This document shows, piece after piece, positions 14,801 through 28,300 of a stretch of DNA of 60,000 nt. Within the stretch, counting starts at the first letter, position 1, and every line of letters starts with the position of its first letter. The notes below the pieces were generated by a model, which saw nothing but the letters and a program-made list of their open reading frames with translations, made no database searches and was not told where the DNA came from. The stretch comes from Lineus longissimus. Taxonomy: Eukaryota; Nemertea; Pilidiophora; Heteronemertea; Lineidae. Both the position numbers and the translations under genes were made by a program. The stretch lies in NCBI RefSeq assembly GCF_910592395.1, contig NC_088316.1, forward strand, positions 1,924,001 through 1,984,000. Direction: 5' to 3'.

Positions 14801-17800
14801 TCGCCTGTGGAAGCCGTGACGCTCAGACATTAGCCCTGACGGATGAAGGTATCGTGTTCTCTTGGGGTGATGGCGACTTTGGGAAGCTCGGCCGCGGAGG
14901 CAGTGAGGGCTGTAGCGTACCTCATGCCGTGGAGAGATTGAATGGCTTGGGCGTCTGCCAGATTGAGTGCGGTGCGCAGTTTTCATTGGCATTGACGAAA
15001 TCTGGACAAGTTTGGACCTGGTGAGTAAACACAAGATTGATTCTTCAGTGAAACCAGATTTGACTCATTCAATCCCAGGTTTGAGCAGATGACACCTATT
15101 TGCAAGGTTTTTTTCAAAAACTAAGATGTTGGTGGGAAAAAAATTTGATGAAAAGTTGATCATATAATCTGTTTGAACAACAATTCATCAGTTAGACTTT
15201 GTCTGAGATAAAAACAGGCCAGAGATAAAAATAAATGCAGTATTGACTTTGAAACGACTAGCAGACTACCAGAAATAAATCGCACGCACAACTTAATGAA
15301 TTTGGTTTCCGTTTTTTTCAGGGGTAAGGGTGATTACTTCCGGCTAGGTCACGGGACGGATGCCCATGTACGGAAACCCCAGCAAGTGGAGAGCTTGAAG
15401 GGGAAGAAGATTGTCCATGTTGCCGTCGGGGCACTGCATTGTCTGGCTGTGACGGACACCGGACAGGTCTATGCCTGGGGAGACAATGACCACGGCCAAC
15501 AAGGAAACGGAACGACTGCCGTCAACCGTAAACCAGCATTGGTGCACAACCTGGAAGGGTATAAGATCACAAAAGTGGCGTGCGGGTCATCTCACAGCAT
15601 CTGCTGGGCTACGACAGATCTCTCCACCCCGGCTACTCATGAACCAGTACTCTTCTCCACTCTGAGGGACCCTCTTGGGTCTACCCTTTTAGGTGAGTCG
15701 ACTAGATTCAATTACATGTACTATTAGTTTCACCCTGACATTTCTGTTCCCTTGCATTATGCAGTGATTGTTGGATAGCCTCTTCTATTTCAAACTCGTC
15801 TCCCTCTGATATTTCTCTTGATGAAATAATGATGATTAACTCATAGTGTATACTTGCTATTGTACAAAAATGGTCTGGTCACGTTTCGTTTCTTATCAAT
15901 AAAATTCTTGACTTTCAGGTATCACTGAGCCAGTGGAGGAGGGTCCCGTCGACCCTGCCCCCAACAACAACCAGACGAAATCCAACCGGCCGTCCCTGGC
16001 CAAGATCATCCTGTCGCTGGAGACGAATGGAGACAAACAACAGGCACTGGCTCAAATCTTGACTGCCTTACAGATCATATACGCCAGGTGAGCGATGAGA
16101 AATTTTCGATCTTTTGACGTAGATCATCAAATAATCTAGAGTTTGGTGTGATTTTATGCAATTCTTTTATCTTGTGTGTGATTTCGAGATGTGTTTTAGC
16201 AAAACCTTGATGAAGTCTTGACATGTTATGAGAAGCTACAAACCAATGTGCACTTTTCAAAGTATCTTTGTGCCGTTGCTTTCAGAGATGCTGTCGTCAA
16301 ATCTCTGATGAAGGAGCCCGATAACGTCCCTGTCACCGAAACAACGAAACTATACACAGTCACGCCAACTAGCGTAACGCCATTGGTCAGCCCTGCTGAT
16401 AGCCCGCGTGGGCCACCGACGGGCCTCGTTCTGGAGGAAGTGACCGTGTCGATAACGGAGACTGCCATGGCAGAGATGACCAGCAGCGGCCATGACTCGA
16501 TGCATTCGTTCCACGATCTTGCCAAGGCATCGCCAGCGACTAGTATTGTGGCGGAGACGATAACGTCAGCAGAGCAGGTTGGTACCGCTATTTTAGCAAG
16601 AGCGTGATTCAGGAATGACAATTTAGAAATTGAGCTAGAAGCCTCATAGTCTAGTGGTTAACACTGCTGGCTACCACGCAATATGGCCTGGTTTCGATCT
16701 TGGGGAGAACCAAGGATTTCTGGATGAACCGGCGTGGCTTTCAAGGAACTCCTGGCTCTTCACAGTCCTTTGAATGAGACTTAAAACCGAGGTTCCTTGT
16801 ATCTGATGTCTATGCCAGGGCAGGTTAAAGACCCCACCAAGTGAGAAACATGAGTAGCTTGCGTGGACTCTACCTCTGGCCAAAGTCGAAGTCACTAGGC
16901 CAATATACCAATTGGCATCTAAACCGTATCGTCACACAAAACGCTCATCCCGCCTTGGGGAGGAATACCACCACCAAGTGCCGAGCAAACTCTGAAGAAG
17001 CAGACAAGAAGACCTACTTCATTCTGTTGCTAATCCCAATCTTTACCCATGATGCTTTACAGGTGACGAGCACGAAGGAAGGAGACCCGCCCTCGTACAA
17101 TACCGACCTTGATGACTTCACCAAGATGCTGACAGCAGACGACGCACGCGTACTTGTTGACCTCTTGAAGTTAGCTGTGGCCGGTAGAGCCGGGGAAGTA
17201 GGACGACAGGCGATCTCTAATGTTCTCACAGCTCTTGGGAAGACTTTCCCACAGGTATTACAATCTGTCTTCTTCTTCAGTGTTCAGATTTAGAGATGTG
17301 TGATAGATTCAGTGGAACCTCCCTTAGCGGACACCTCCCTACTTAGAACACCCTCTTTATTATGGACGCTGGATTTGGTTCAAAATTGGTCACTTATTTT
17401 CAATTTGACCGAAATTCACCAAATTTTAGCGTTTCGGGAAATTCATAGTTCACAGTAATTTTTGTCTATTTATTTCAGGTTGCTGAGATGTTACTTGAAC
17501 TGTGCGTGACGGAACTTGAAGATGTTGCCGTTGACAACGAATCAGTGCGCTGCTCGGCCCATCCGAGCGTTCAGGAGAGCCCGCATCCATACACAGACGA
17601 CACATCGCTCAGCGGCCATGTTAGGATTCCTGGGGCCGAGGGTTTGCGCGTTGAATTCGACCATCAGTGCTCGACGGAGCGAAGACATGACCCGCTTACT
17701 ATCATGGACGCGTCTGGGAGAACTGTCTCCATAAGATCAGGTATTAAAGTTTGTTAGAGAGTTGTGGTGGTGTAGTGGTTCAGGTCTCGTGAATAGTGGT

Positions 17801-20800
17801 CATGTGGTCTCTGGTTCAACCCCCCGTCAGCATGAGACTATAGGCAGTTCTCCTGCTCCTTGATACTCAAGAGTGCCGGAGTAATTGCTCAGAAAAGTAA
17901 CGGCAAATTCAAGATAATGGTGATGAAACTAACGAATGGTGTTAGTCCAAACAGATGATTCAAATCTCCTTTTATATTTTTTCTAGGTCGAGAATGGTCT
18001 GACTGGTCCCAAGAACTCCGGCTCACTGGTGATGAGCTCAAGTGGAAATTCACCAGCGACGGCTCCGTGAACGGCTGGGGCTGGCGATTCACCGTCTATC
18101 CCATAATGCCCGCCGCTGCCCCGATGGACATGCTTAGTGACAGGACGGTGTTGTCACGACCTTCGATCGAGCTGGTCATGTGCTTGTTGGACTTTAGACT
18201 CGAGGTGTCGTCGGATCGTAATATTATGCCGAGATTAGCGGCAGCACTTGCGTCGTGTGCTCAACTCAGCTCATTAGGTGAGGACTTTAACCCTTTTAGT
18301 ACTTGGCTACAGTAAACGCCTTATAATTTCGCACCCTTAAATTTTTGTGAAAATGTCCTTTTGGCTCCTGTCTGTAGTCTCCCTTTAATTTGCTTCGATA
18401 ATTATTGACTTAATAAGGTGTCACTTTTATGCAAAAAAACTATTAGAGTCACTGTTGCATCTAAAGTCTTCCAATGGTGCTATCAGTTTGCCAAGTTTAG
18501 AAAATCCTCCCAGTTTAAATTGGAATTCGCTTTACTCCCTTTCAGGTGCAAGCCAGCGGATGTGGGCACTTCAGAAGCTGCGGTCTTTGATCTCGACCAA
18601 CTTTGGTGCCGGTCTTGATATCAGTGCCCTGTTGTCCAGCCCGGCCGCAGAAAGCCCTGAACCTGAGTTACCTAGATCTCCTTCTTTAGTGAGTTTCGTC
18701 TTATTATTTTTGAAAATTCAAAGCAAAAGGCTTTATAGTAGTCCAACAGAAAAGTGCCAAAATATGTAAGGACTATATTTGTTTGATAAATGTGACTCCA
18801 TGTATTGAACAAGGGCAGTACCTGAGATCACATGGATAGCTCTTTGACAAAAGTATGTAGTGGCTTGGTCTGGTCAAGTGATTTGTTTTACCAGCCCACT
18901 CGCAAGTATTCTGTCAATTGATATCAAAAGATACCAAACTGTGCATTGATTTGAACGGAAACTGGTTTTTGAAATGGATGGTTAAAATTTACAATCCTGG
19001 ACGGAAATGATGCACTGGTAGTTTGATTACATTCAATAATAAATCCATTGAAAAATGGCACTTATTTTGTCAATTGACGACCTTTTTTGGGCAATGATGA
19101 GCATTGTAAACTTGTTCCAAATGGATATTGGTAACTTTTTCTGTTTCCTTCCTAGGCATTTAATGACACTGCCCTCGCCTCCCTCGTCAAGAGTCTCCCC
19201 GATGCCCTGCAACGCCAGTACGAGTACGAAGACCCCATCGTTCGCAGCGGGAAACACCTCATGCACAGTCCATTCTTTAAAGTCCTCGTGGCACTGGCGT
19301 GCGATCTGTGCTTAGATTGTCTACCGACGTGTCAAGAGGCTCATAAGTGGGCGTGGTTTCGGCGGTATTGCATGGCGGCACGCGTCTCCGTGTCCTTGGA
19401 GAAGCGGACAGCGCCCCCGCCGGCATTCACCGGCGAGGTCATGAAGAAGGTCATGGAGATATCGGCAGACGGAGAGGAGCTGAATCAAGATCATAACAAT
19501 CATGATATTTATCACCAGGAGCAGGATGAGCAGTTACTCATCTGGCTCAATAGGTAAGAAATCAATCTGGGGTTTCAAGGAGCAACCAGAAGGCACTCAC
19601 CTGAACTTGACCAGCAGCGGAACTAGGCAGTGACTCTGCCGGGTGTCGAACCCACGACTTCTTGATCATGAGGCTGACACTCTTCCACTGTGCTACTGCT
19701 GCCCCTATCATCAGTTTGGGTCGGTGGGAGGGTTGTCACTTTCTTTGAAGATGCCTCGAGATAGGTTCTCTCAATATAAACATCAATAAATTCATGTGTG
19801 TTCTTGATATTTCAGACAACCGGATGACTGGACGCTGTCTTGGGGAGGCAGTGGCCAGATCTGGGGCTGGGGCCACAACCACCGTGGACAGTTGGGCGGT
19901 GTGGAAGGGGCCAAGGTTAAGCTGCCAGTTAGCTGTGAGGCGCTGGCCGGGATGCGCCCGGTCCAGCTGGCTGGAGGCGAGCAGACGTTGTTTGCAGTCA
20001 CTGGAGATGGAAAGGTAACTTGATGATTCCAAGAAATCGTTTCTTGAATAACCTAAAGATAAAGATAAAGTCTGTTGTTTGAACCAATTTCAGTCACTCT
20101 TTGATGAGTTACCCTCTTTCCATTTCGGTTATGACCGATGAGCTCTATGGTTCAGCAGGCAGACCTGCATCATTTCTATCACACGAGGCAATATCTTTTT
20201 CAGATCTACGCCACAGGTTACGGTGCAGGTGGCCGGCTTGGTATCGGTGGAATGGACTCGGTGGCAACACCTACCCTCCTGGAATCAATCCAACACGTCT
20301 TCATAAAGAAAGTGGCCGTCAACTCTGGCGGGAAACACTGCCTGGCGCTGTCAGCCGAGGGCGAGGTTTACTCCTGGGGCGAGGCTGAGGATGGGAAGTT
20401 AGGACACGGGAACAGGAGTCCTTGCGATCGCCCTCGGGTGATTGAGGGGCTCCAGGGGAAAGATGTCGTTGATATTGCCGCAGGTGGCGCCCACAGCGCC
20501 GCTTTAACGGCCAACGGGGAGCTGTACACGTGGGGGAAGGGAAGATATGGACGGCTAGGCCACGGCGATAGTGAGGATCAGTCTAAACCTAAAATGGTGA
20601 GGCAACTTATGATTTCAGTTCACGTTTATCAAACTAGACTACAATACGTATTCGATAAGTAAAGTTTTTTTGTTGTAGTGTCACAACTAATGAAAGGGCC
20701 AGACAACTTTGGCTGATAAGACACTCTTTACTTTCAAACTCCCAACTCTAATACCAGGTGTCTGGCGAGAAGGCAGTTTGTACCCTATATCTAACCAGCT

Positions 20801-22323
20801 GGTGGCAACCAGCGGGCTGCATCAGAAAGAGGTTTTCAGTTGGCCTCGAACCTTCAAACTTCCCTTTACGAGTCGGACGCCTAACCACTAGGCCAGCGGG
20901 ATCGATATTCATAAAATTTCTTAGATATACCACCACCTGTTTGTTAGTACTATGTTAATATTTAATCAATTAACAACTAAGTTAAGAAAATGAATCATAA
21001 AATCGAAATCTCAAATGTATACAAACAATATGTACCGATTCTTTTAACGACAATGTTTGTTTTCAGGTTGAAGCATTAAAGGGTCATCGCGTGATTGACG
21101 TGGCTTGTGGTAGTGGTGACGCGCAGACGCTGTGTCTGACCGATGACGACACGGCTTGGTCATGGGGGGATGGCGACTACGGAAAGCTTGGTGAGAATGG
21201 CCAGCAGTTGATAAGAGGCAGTACTGATCTGGTCTATAACCCCGTACATCCATGAAATCGATTGAAATAGTCTTATACCGACTTGCTCATCTTTTAGATG
21301 AGAAATTTTCACCTTTTAAAAAAATCGTGGTTTAAAACCAATCCCACCAAATGAATTAACTCAATTGTAAATCTACCCATTTCTGGCACTTAAAAGTTAT
21401 AAAAGCTTTCACCGCAAAATCAGTTTAGAGTTTCTTTGTCGTTGCAGGTCGAGGGGGAAGTGATGGCTGCAAAGTCCCCTCCAAGATCGACTCCCTGCAA
21501 GGCGTGGGGGTCTGCAAGGTCGAGTGTGGCTCCCAGTTCTCTGTTGCCTTGACAAAGTCGGGTGCAGTCTACACGTGGGGGAAGGGCGACTACCACCGCC
21601 TGGGTCATGGGACTGACGACCACGTGAGACGACCGAGGCGGGTGACGGCCCTGGCTGGGAAGAAGGTTGTCCAGATCGCTTGCGGGTCGCTGCACTGTGT
21701 CGCTTGCACTGACACTGGTAAGTGCATGATGACAATACGGCTTTGAATCAGACAAAATTTCGAGATTTTGCAGCCGGTTACACATGCTCAAGAATATGTA
21801 CACCTTTGTCACTGCTTGGGTACCTTGGTTGCTTGTCAATGCACATGCGCATTTTTGTTCTGACTTCTGCTGACTGTGGTGTTGAAAGTACTAAAAGGAG
21901 CACCGTATTCCAGAGACCCGTTTGAGTTGATAATATTCGAATTCATTGCTATGATACTAACATAGAATTTTCGGAAATGTGTCTATCTCGGATTGCTGCT
22001 CAAATTCGCCTGACCAGTTGCGAGTTATATGTGAACTCCCATTTAGTTGTATTCGGGGTCCTGAGGTTCATCTCGAATGATCATCATCCTTTTTGATCTG
22101 AAATTGTAAGAGTGATGCATAAGTTGAGACATGTCTCGCCTACCATGTCATGACCTTGACATTGAGAGTAAACATCACACGACGCGAAGAAAACTTTCTT
22201 CGATTTTCTCTAGTTTCTGCTCATGAAAACCGCTTGTCAGTACATCCACCTGTTCCTGAGATGTAGCTTTTTAGCTCACCTCTTAGCAGAGGTGAGCTTA
22301 TCCCATACCGTGGCGTCCGTCGT

Positions 22324-22388
<65 letters not shown>

Positions 22389-25300
22389 CGTCGTCCGTTA
22401 GCAGGGCACGTTTCGTAACTGTTAGAGCTATTGAGTTGAAACTTGGTACACATGTACCCTTATGTAATGACACCTGGGAGACTAAGTTTCGGTCCGATTC
22501 GTTTCATGGTTTGGCCACCAGGGGGCCAAACGTTAAAAGTGAAAATATGCAATATCTCCCTTAATAGTAGTCGGGAAATTTTGAAAAAAATATGGTAGGT
22601 ACTTCTAGCAAAGGTGCATCATATATCCTCCGGGTTTTTGATTTGACCTCCTTTTCAAGGTCACAGAGGTCAAATGGTGTAAATTAGCCGTTAGGATGTA
22701 ACGATGGCACGTTTCTAAACTGCAATGACTATTGATACCAAATTTGGTACACATTTACCCCTTAGTCAGGTGATCTCAGGGACCAAAGTTTGGTCCAATA
22801 TGATTCACCACTTGACCACCAGGGGGCAAAATCCAAAAACCTTAAAAATGTGATTATTCCTTAACTTCTTGCCCGATTGCCACCAATTTGATATCATGGG
22901 TACATCTAACCACCATACAGTATATGTCACACAGGTTTTTAATTTGACCTTCTTGTCAAGGTCACAGAGGTCAAATGGCGTAAACTCGCCGTCAGGCCGT
23001 AACTATGGCACGTTTCTTAACTGCAATGACTATTGATCACAAATTAAGTACACATGTACCCCTTGGTCAGGTGATCTCAGGTACCGAAGTTTGGTGCGAT
23101 CTGATTTGCCGTTTGGCCTCCAGGGAGGGGGCCAAATCCTAAATTCTTCAAAATGCCATTATTCCTAGTAATGACTTGCCCGATTGGCACCAATTTTATA
23201 TCATAGGTACATCTAATTCTAACAACCATTCAATGTGTCACCCGGGTCTTCTTTGATTTGACCTACTTTTCAAGGTCACAGAGGTCGAATGTACTGTAAA
23301 TTGGCCATTTTGGGGAAATTGTAATTGCTTGGACCTACATCAAACCTAACACTACATGACACAAGACCATGCTCTTTATCCATCTTTCCTCCACATGAGG
23401 TGAGCACAATGGCCCTGGCCATTTCATTTCTGACATGATGTCCAATTTCGATGTTTGGGTTGCCCCCAAATGTGTCTGATGTCAGTTTTTGCCTAAAAAC
23501 TTCTTTTGGGCATGAGGAGAGGGCTCTAACATTAAAAATCACCTCGCAAGTTTGATAAAGGAGCGAAGGGCTACTAGAAGGTATTGAATGAACCGGCACC
23601 GCCCTTACAGGTCGTGACATATGTTTTACGTCAATATGGCCCTGTAAGGTTGTAAGAACCTGTAAGAACAGGGGCAACCATTTCTCACCTTAAAACCTTT
23701 TCCCACAAGCAGTAGCAAAATCCTGGTATGATGTAAAGGAAGTCTTTGGCCGAAAGTAATCTGCTGGCGTCCTCAACTACACGAATTGCCACGATTGGAA
23801 GAACTAGACAGACTGCACAGAGTGGTGCGTATTTGCTGCTCAAGAACATAGCCAAAGCAACACTGAAGTATCCAGCGGGTCCTTCCTCCAAGAGGTGATA
23901 AGCAGCAACAAAGTAGATAATGTTGTCATAGAAAGATGTTTTGTGGTTGAAATTGGGCCGTTCCCAGTTTCGTCTGATATGTGGTGTGTATCATCTCAAT
24001 GATGACTGTAGGTCCCATCACAATGACGATAAATTTATGACCCAGTGAGAAGAATAAAGCAAGAATAATTACACATTTTATCAAGATGTTGGAGAAAGAC
24101 CCATCAAATTGTATTGGTTTGGCAATTAGACAGAATAAACCGGCCAGGATGATATCAAGGGTGTTGTAAGGTTGCTGTCCGGAAGAGAAGCTTGCGTACA
24201 ATACACTGATGAATAAGAGTCGTAAGCAGTTATGCAACATATAGTCGGGGCCATCCTGCCCCTGACGTGTTTCTTGTGTGAACATTTTGCATATGATTAT
24301 GGCAGCACTGATATGATAAGTTCCCATTTTGATGTCAGTTATATCACCTATCTAACTCGTCGGCTCCAGAAGACTGGATTATGTCTTTCATTAGATTATG
24401 AATTTGTATACTTCGTCTTTGTCTTCGTTTTCGACTTCTTCATATAATCCACGGAGAACGTTTGCTTTCGTATAAAGCGCTTTAAATCCTCATCAAGATG
24501 AGACAAATTTGATCTAATGAAACGAAACAGAAAGTGTCTGGTGGCGGTGAATGTCTTTATCATGCAAATATTGTTCAAGGTGTTCTCAAAAAAACAAAAT
24601 CGCGGAATCCAGGTCAAACTCCTTGAGTCCTTTGTTGGATATTGACCGGAAAACTGGTCATTTTTTGTGTCATTTAACCTCTGCCAGAACTGTCAGTCAG
24701 TAGGCCACTATAAATCTGTCTGTCACCTTATCATGTATTTTCTACATGGGCGTAAAGTTTTGAAAGGTTAAGTTCTGGGTTTATTGTCCAACTATGATAG
24801 TTATAGTCCAACTATGCTGATTGATAGTCCAACTATGCTGATTGATAGTCCAACTATGCTGATTTATAGTCCAACTATGTTGAGGTTATCACCGACTTCA
24901 CATTTTAACCCATGATGGGCCAGGATCCCATCAAAACTCATCCACGTGACAAGACTTGAGTTGAAGGGATTCTCCTGTGTATTCTAGCACCAAATTTGCC
25001 TAGAAATATATACCCACCGCACGTTGGGTTGGGGTTAGGGTTTGCGATTCTGCAATTGTCTGAGGTGACCTTCAACAACTGAGAATCTGTTGCCTGAAAC
25101 CAAACAGGGTTTTCTGGGAAGGATCGATTGCCAAGGCCTTAGATCAGGATCTGCGATGTTCCTTGAGGTACCTCAGGTCAAGTGCCAAACTCTTCGTGGT
25201 CGTTCCTTCGCGGTGGCTGCTCAAAAATTGTGGGAACAAGGAGTTGAAACACTGGTTCCCTCCAGACTTTCAAGTCCCTCCTTAAGGCCCACCTATTTGC

Positions 25301-28300
25301 AGCTGCCTTCGGGAAAGAAAGCTCTAGAATACCGCTTTACAAATGCCAATATTGATTGCTTGATTGATTCTTCGGCATTCGACCTGCCTAAACTATAACT
25401 TCATTCCTGTGCCGGAGATGAAGTGACTCCTTCTGTGTTCCCCACAACCGTCAGATTCGTTGCTACTTATTTCATCGTTAGTTGAAATAAAGTGAATCAC
25501 TCAGCATGTGACACCCCCAGATGATTTGTATTGCTAAGATGATCTGCAAATGAATGGCATACAGTACAAAAGTCATAGCACAATGCAAGAAAAACGTGAC
25601 CCCAAAAGAACTCTGTGCACATGTGGACTAATAAACCCTTCATTAAAAACATTCCTTGTCCCTTTTCTTCTAGGTGAAGTGTTTACATGGGGCGATAATG
25701 ATGAGGGGCAGCTTGGAGATGGGACAACTAATGCCATACAGAGGCCAAGGCTTGTGGCAGCATTACAAGGTAAGCCCAACTTTGATTAGAATTGACTGCA
25801 GTTTCTGGAGCGCACAAAGCCAAGTTTTATGAGAGATAACAGCAGTTATTGGCAGAGAGTGTATCATAAGTCCCTGCTTTCTTTTCTAGGGAAAAAGATC
25901 ACTCATGTTGCCTGTGGCTCAGCGCACAGTCTGTCGTGGTCGACTAACAAGCCTGTCAATGCCGGTAAAGTGCCTACCATTGTCCCAATGGAGTACAACC
26001 ACCTACAGCACATAGAGATACCAGTTTTACGCAACAGACTCGTCTTCCTGCATCATTTCTCCGACCTGTTCTGCCCATCGATACCGATGTTTGACCTCGG
26101 CGATGACATCACAAACCGCCTCCAGATGGACACGCCAACTGGCGCTGACTTGTTAAGGGGAGTCCTGGTGTCGTCTGCCAAGGTTAGTGAAATAATAATA
26201 ATAATAATAAATTGTTATTTGTAAAGCGCCTGTATCACTTGAAACAAATGTTCACCGGCGCTGGTGAGCTCTATTGAAAATAAGGGTCTTGAGTTCTTTG
26301 CGAAAGGTTGAGACATCCGATGTAGCTCTCAGGGTGGGGGAAAGAGAGTTCCACAGTTGAGGTGCTAAAGTGGCGAATGCTCGACCTCCAAATGTTTTTA
26401 ATCTATATTTCCTGCAAGTGAGAAGGTCCTGAGATTCAGAGCGAAGGTAACGAGGAGGCACGTAATGTTGGATGAGATCGTTCAGGTAAATTGGTGCAAT
26501 CAGTTTCAAGTGAAGTTTCAAGTTTCAGTGAAATCAGTTTCAAGAGTTGCATTTTAGACGTTGCCGATCACTGCCGGACTTGCAGTGATGTCATTCGGGT
26601 GTCCAATTCGGACGTCATTCTTGATGGCATTGACCCTGCTGCCACTTGTGGATATAATCAGTAAATCAGCAGCAATGCTTGTTGCATCGAAATATCAGTC
26701 TACCATAGTGAAGTTGTTAAATCTTTGCAAATCGAAAAAATGAATAAGTGTGAAAATTTGGCATTATTTAGTTGTAAAAGTTTGCTTTTTCCAATCCAGG
26801 AAGCGGCATTCAGGAAAGTCATCCAGGCGACTATGATACGAGACCGCCAGCACGGGCCTGTGATTGAGTTGAACAGGATCCAAGTGAAGAGATCACGTCA
26901 CAAGGGAGGATTAGCCGGCCCCGATGGCACCAAGTCTGTCTTCGGTCAGATCTGTGCCAAGATGTCGGTGTTCGGGAGTGACAGTCTTATGTTGCCGCAT
27001 AGGGTTTGGAAAGTGAAATTTATTGGTAAGTCAGATTTCATAAGTCAACAAACTAGTCTTTGGAATTGAATAAAAGTCAGGGATAAAAAGTTTAGGGAGG
27101 CTGTACCTTGAGGAGGTATTGATTGACATTTGAACAAAGACACACCCCAAACTTGCTTTGATATCAACATTTATTCATGCTCAGTGATTTTCTTAAAATG
27201 TGGATGCTGATACTGGAGGTTAACAAGTCTTTCTGTATTTCAGGTGAGAGTGTCGACGATTGTGGTGGAGGCTATAGCGAATCGATTGCCGAGATGTGCG
27301 ATGAGCTACAGAACGGCTCCCTGCCGCTCCTGATCGTGACGCCAAACGGCCGAGATGAGTCGGGTGCCAACAGGGATTGTTTCTTGCTGAATCCTACCCA
27401 GAGGTCGCCGCTGCATCAGAACATGTTCAGGTTTTTAGGTAGGTTTTTATAAGGCTTCACAGCATTCGACTGAGCTTCCGAATGGCGACTGACCTTTGGA
27501 ATGGCTCTAACATTTTGATCAGAAATTCCTCACTAAAAGAAATCTTCTGATGTAAAATTTTGAGATTAAAAAAAGAAATTTTAGCTGAAGAGACACTGCC
27601 GCGCCTGTCACCTCAGAGGTCTCTGTTTCAATTCCCAGTAGGTCCCAGTACACTCATATGATAGAGTGGGCAACTCTCTACCACATCGTAGGTTTCCTCC
27701 TACTTTACATTTCATTTCGCCCTGTATTGTTTATAGAGCTAATAATGTCCAAGCTGGTGCTCAGCTCTCATTCCGACTTTTTAAGAACTTCTAAAGGAAA
27801 TGTCTCCCTCTTTTAGGTATCCTGCTTGGCATTGCGATCAGAACTGGTAGTCCGTTGAGTTTGAACCTGGCTGAACCAGTATGGAAGCAGCTGGCTGGTA
27901 TGCCCATTAGCGTGGGGGATCTCACCGAGGTCGACAAGGATTATGTTCCTGGTAAGTTGATGGTCTTTGCAGTTTCTCATAAAGTATGTAGACAGTACAG
28001 CGCAGCAAAAGTGGAAAATCTTGTTGGTGATGAATGCTCCACTTGGAGTAACCTGGTTCAAGTGAGTAGGAAGAGTGCCGCGGAAATGAGCGATTTTGGT
28101 CGCAGCTGCCTGCAATTATAGTCGTTGTTATGTGCTTGTGCTTGATTTGGTAATTGGAAGGGCGTAGCTGTACTTCTCAACTGAAAGTTTGTTGAAAGTT
28201 TGTTGTTTGGCAGGAGCATTGCTCTTTTGTTGGTGGTTTTCGGGACATACTGTAGATCATGGTATTCATATTCGGCCATCTCTTTCCGCAGGTCTGATGT

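Noticed and set aside
22223-22564. Open frames with long Arg runs across the GTC tract
   Set aside because: Produced by the trinucleotide repeat inside a repeat element. No splice context or conserved flanks.
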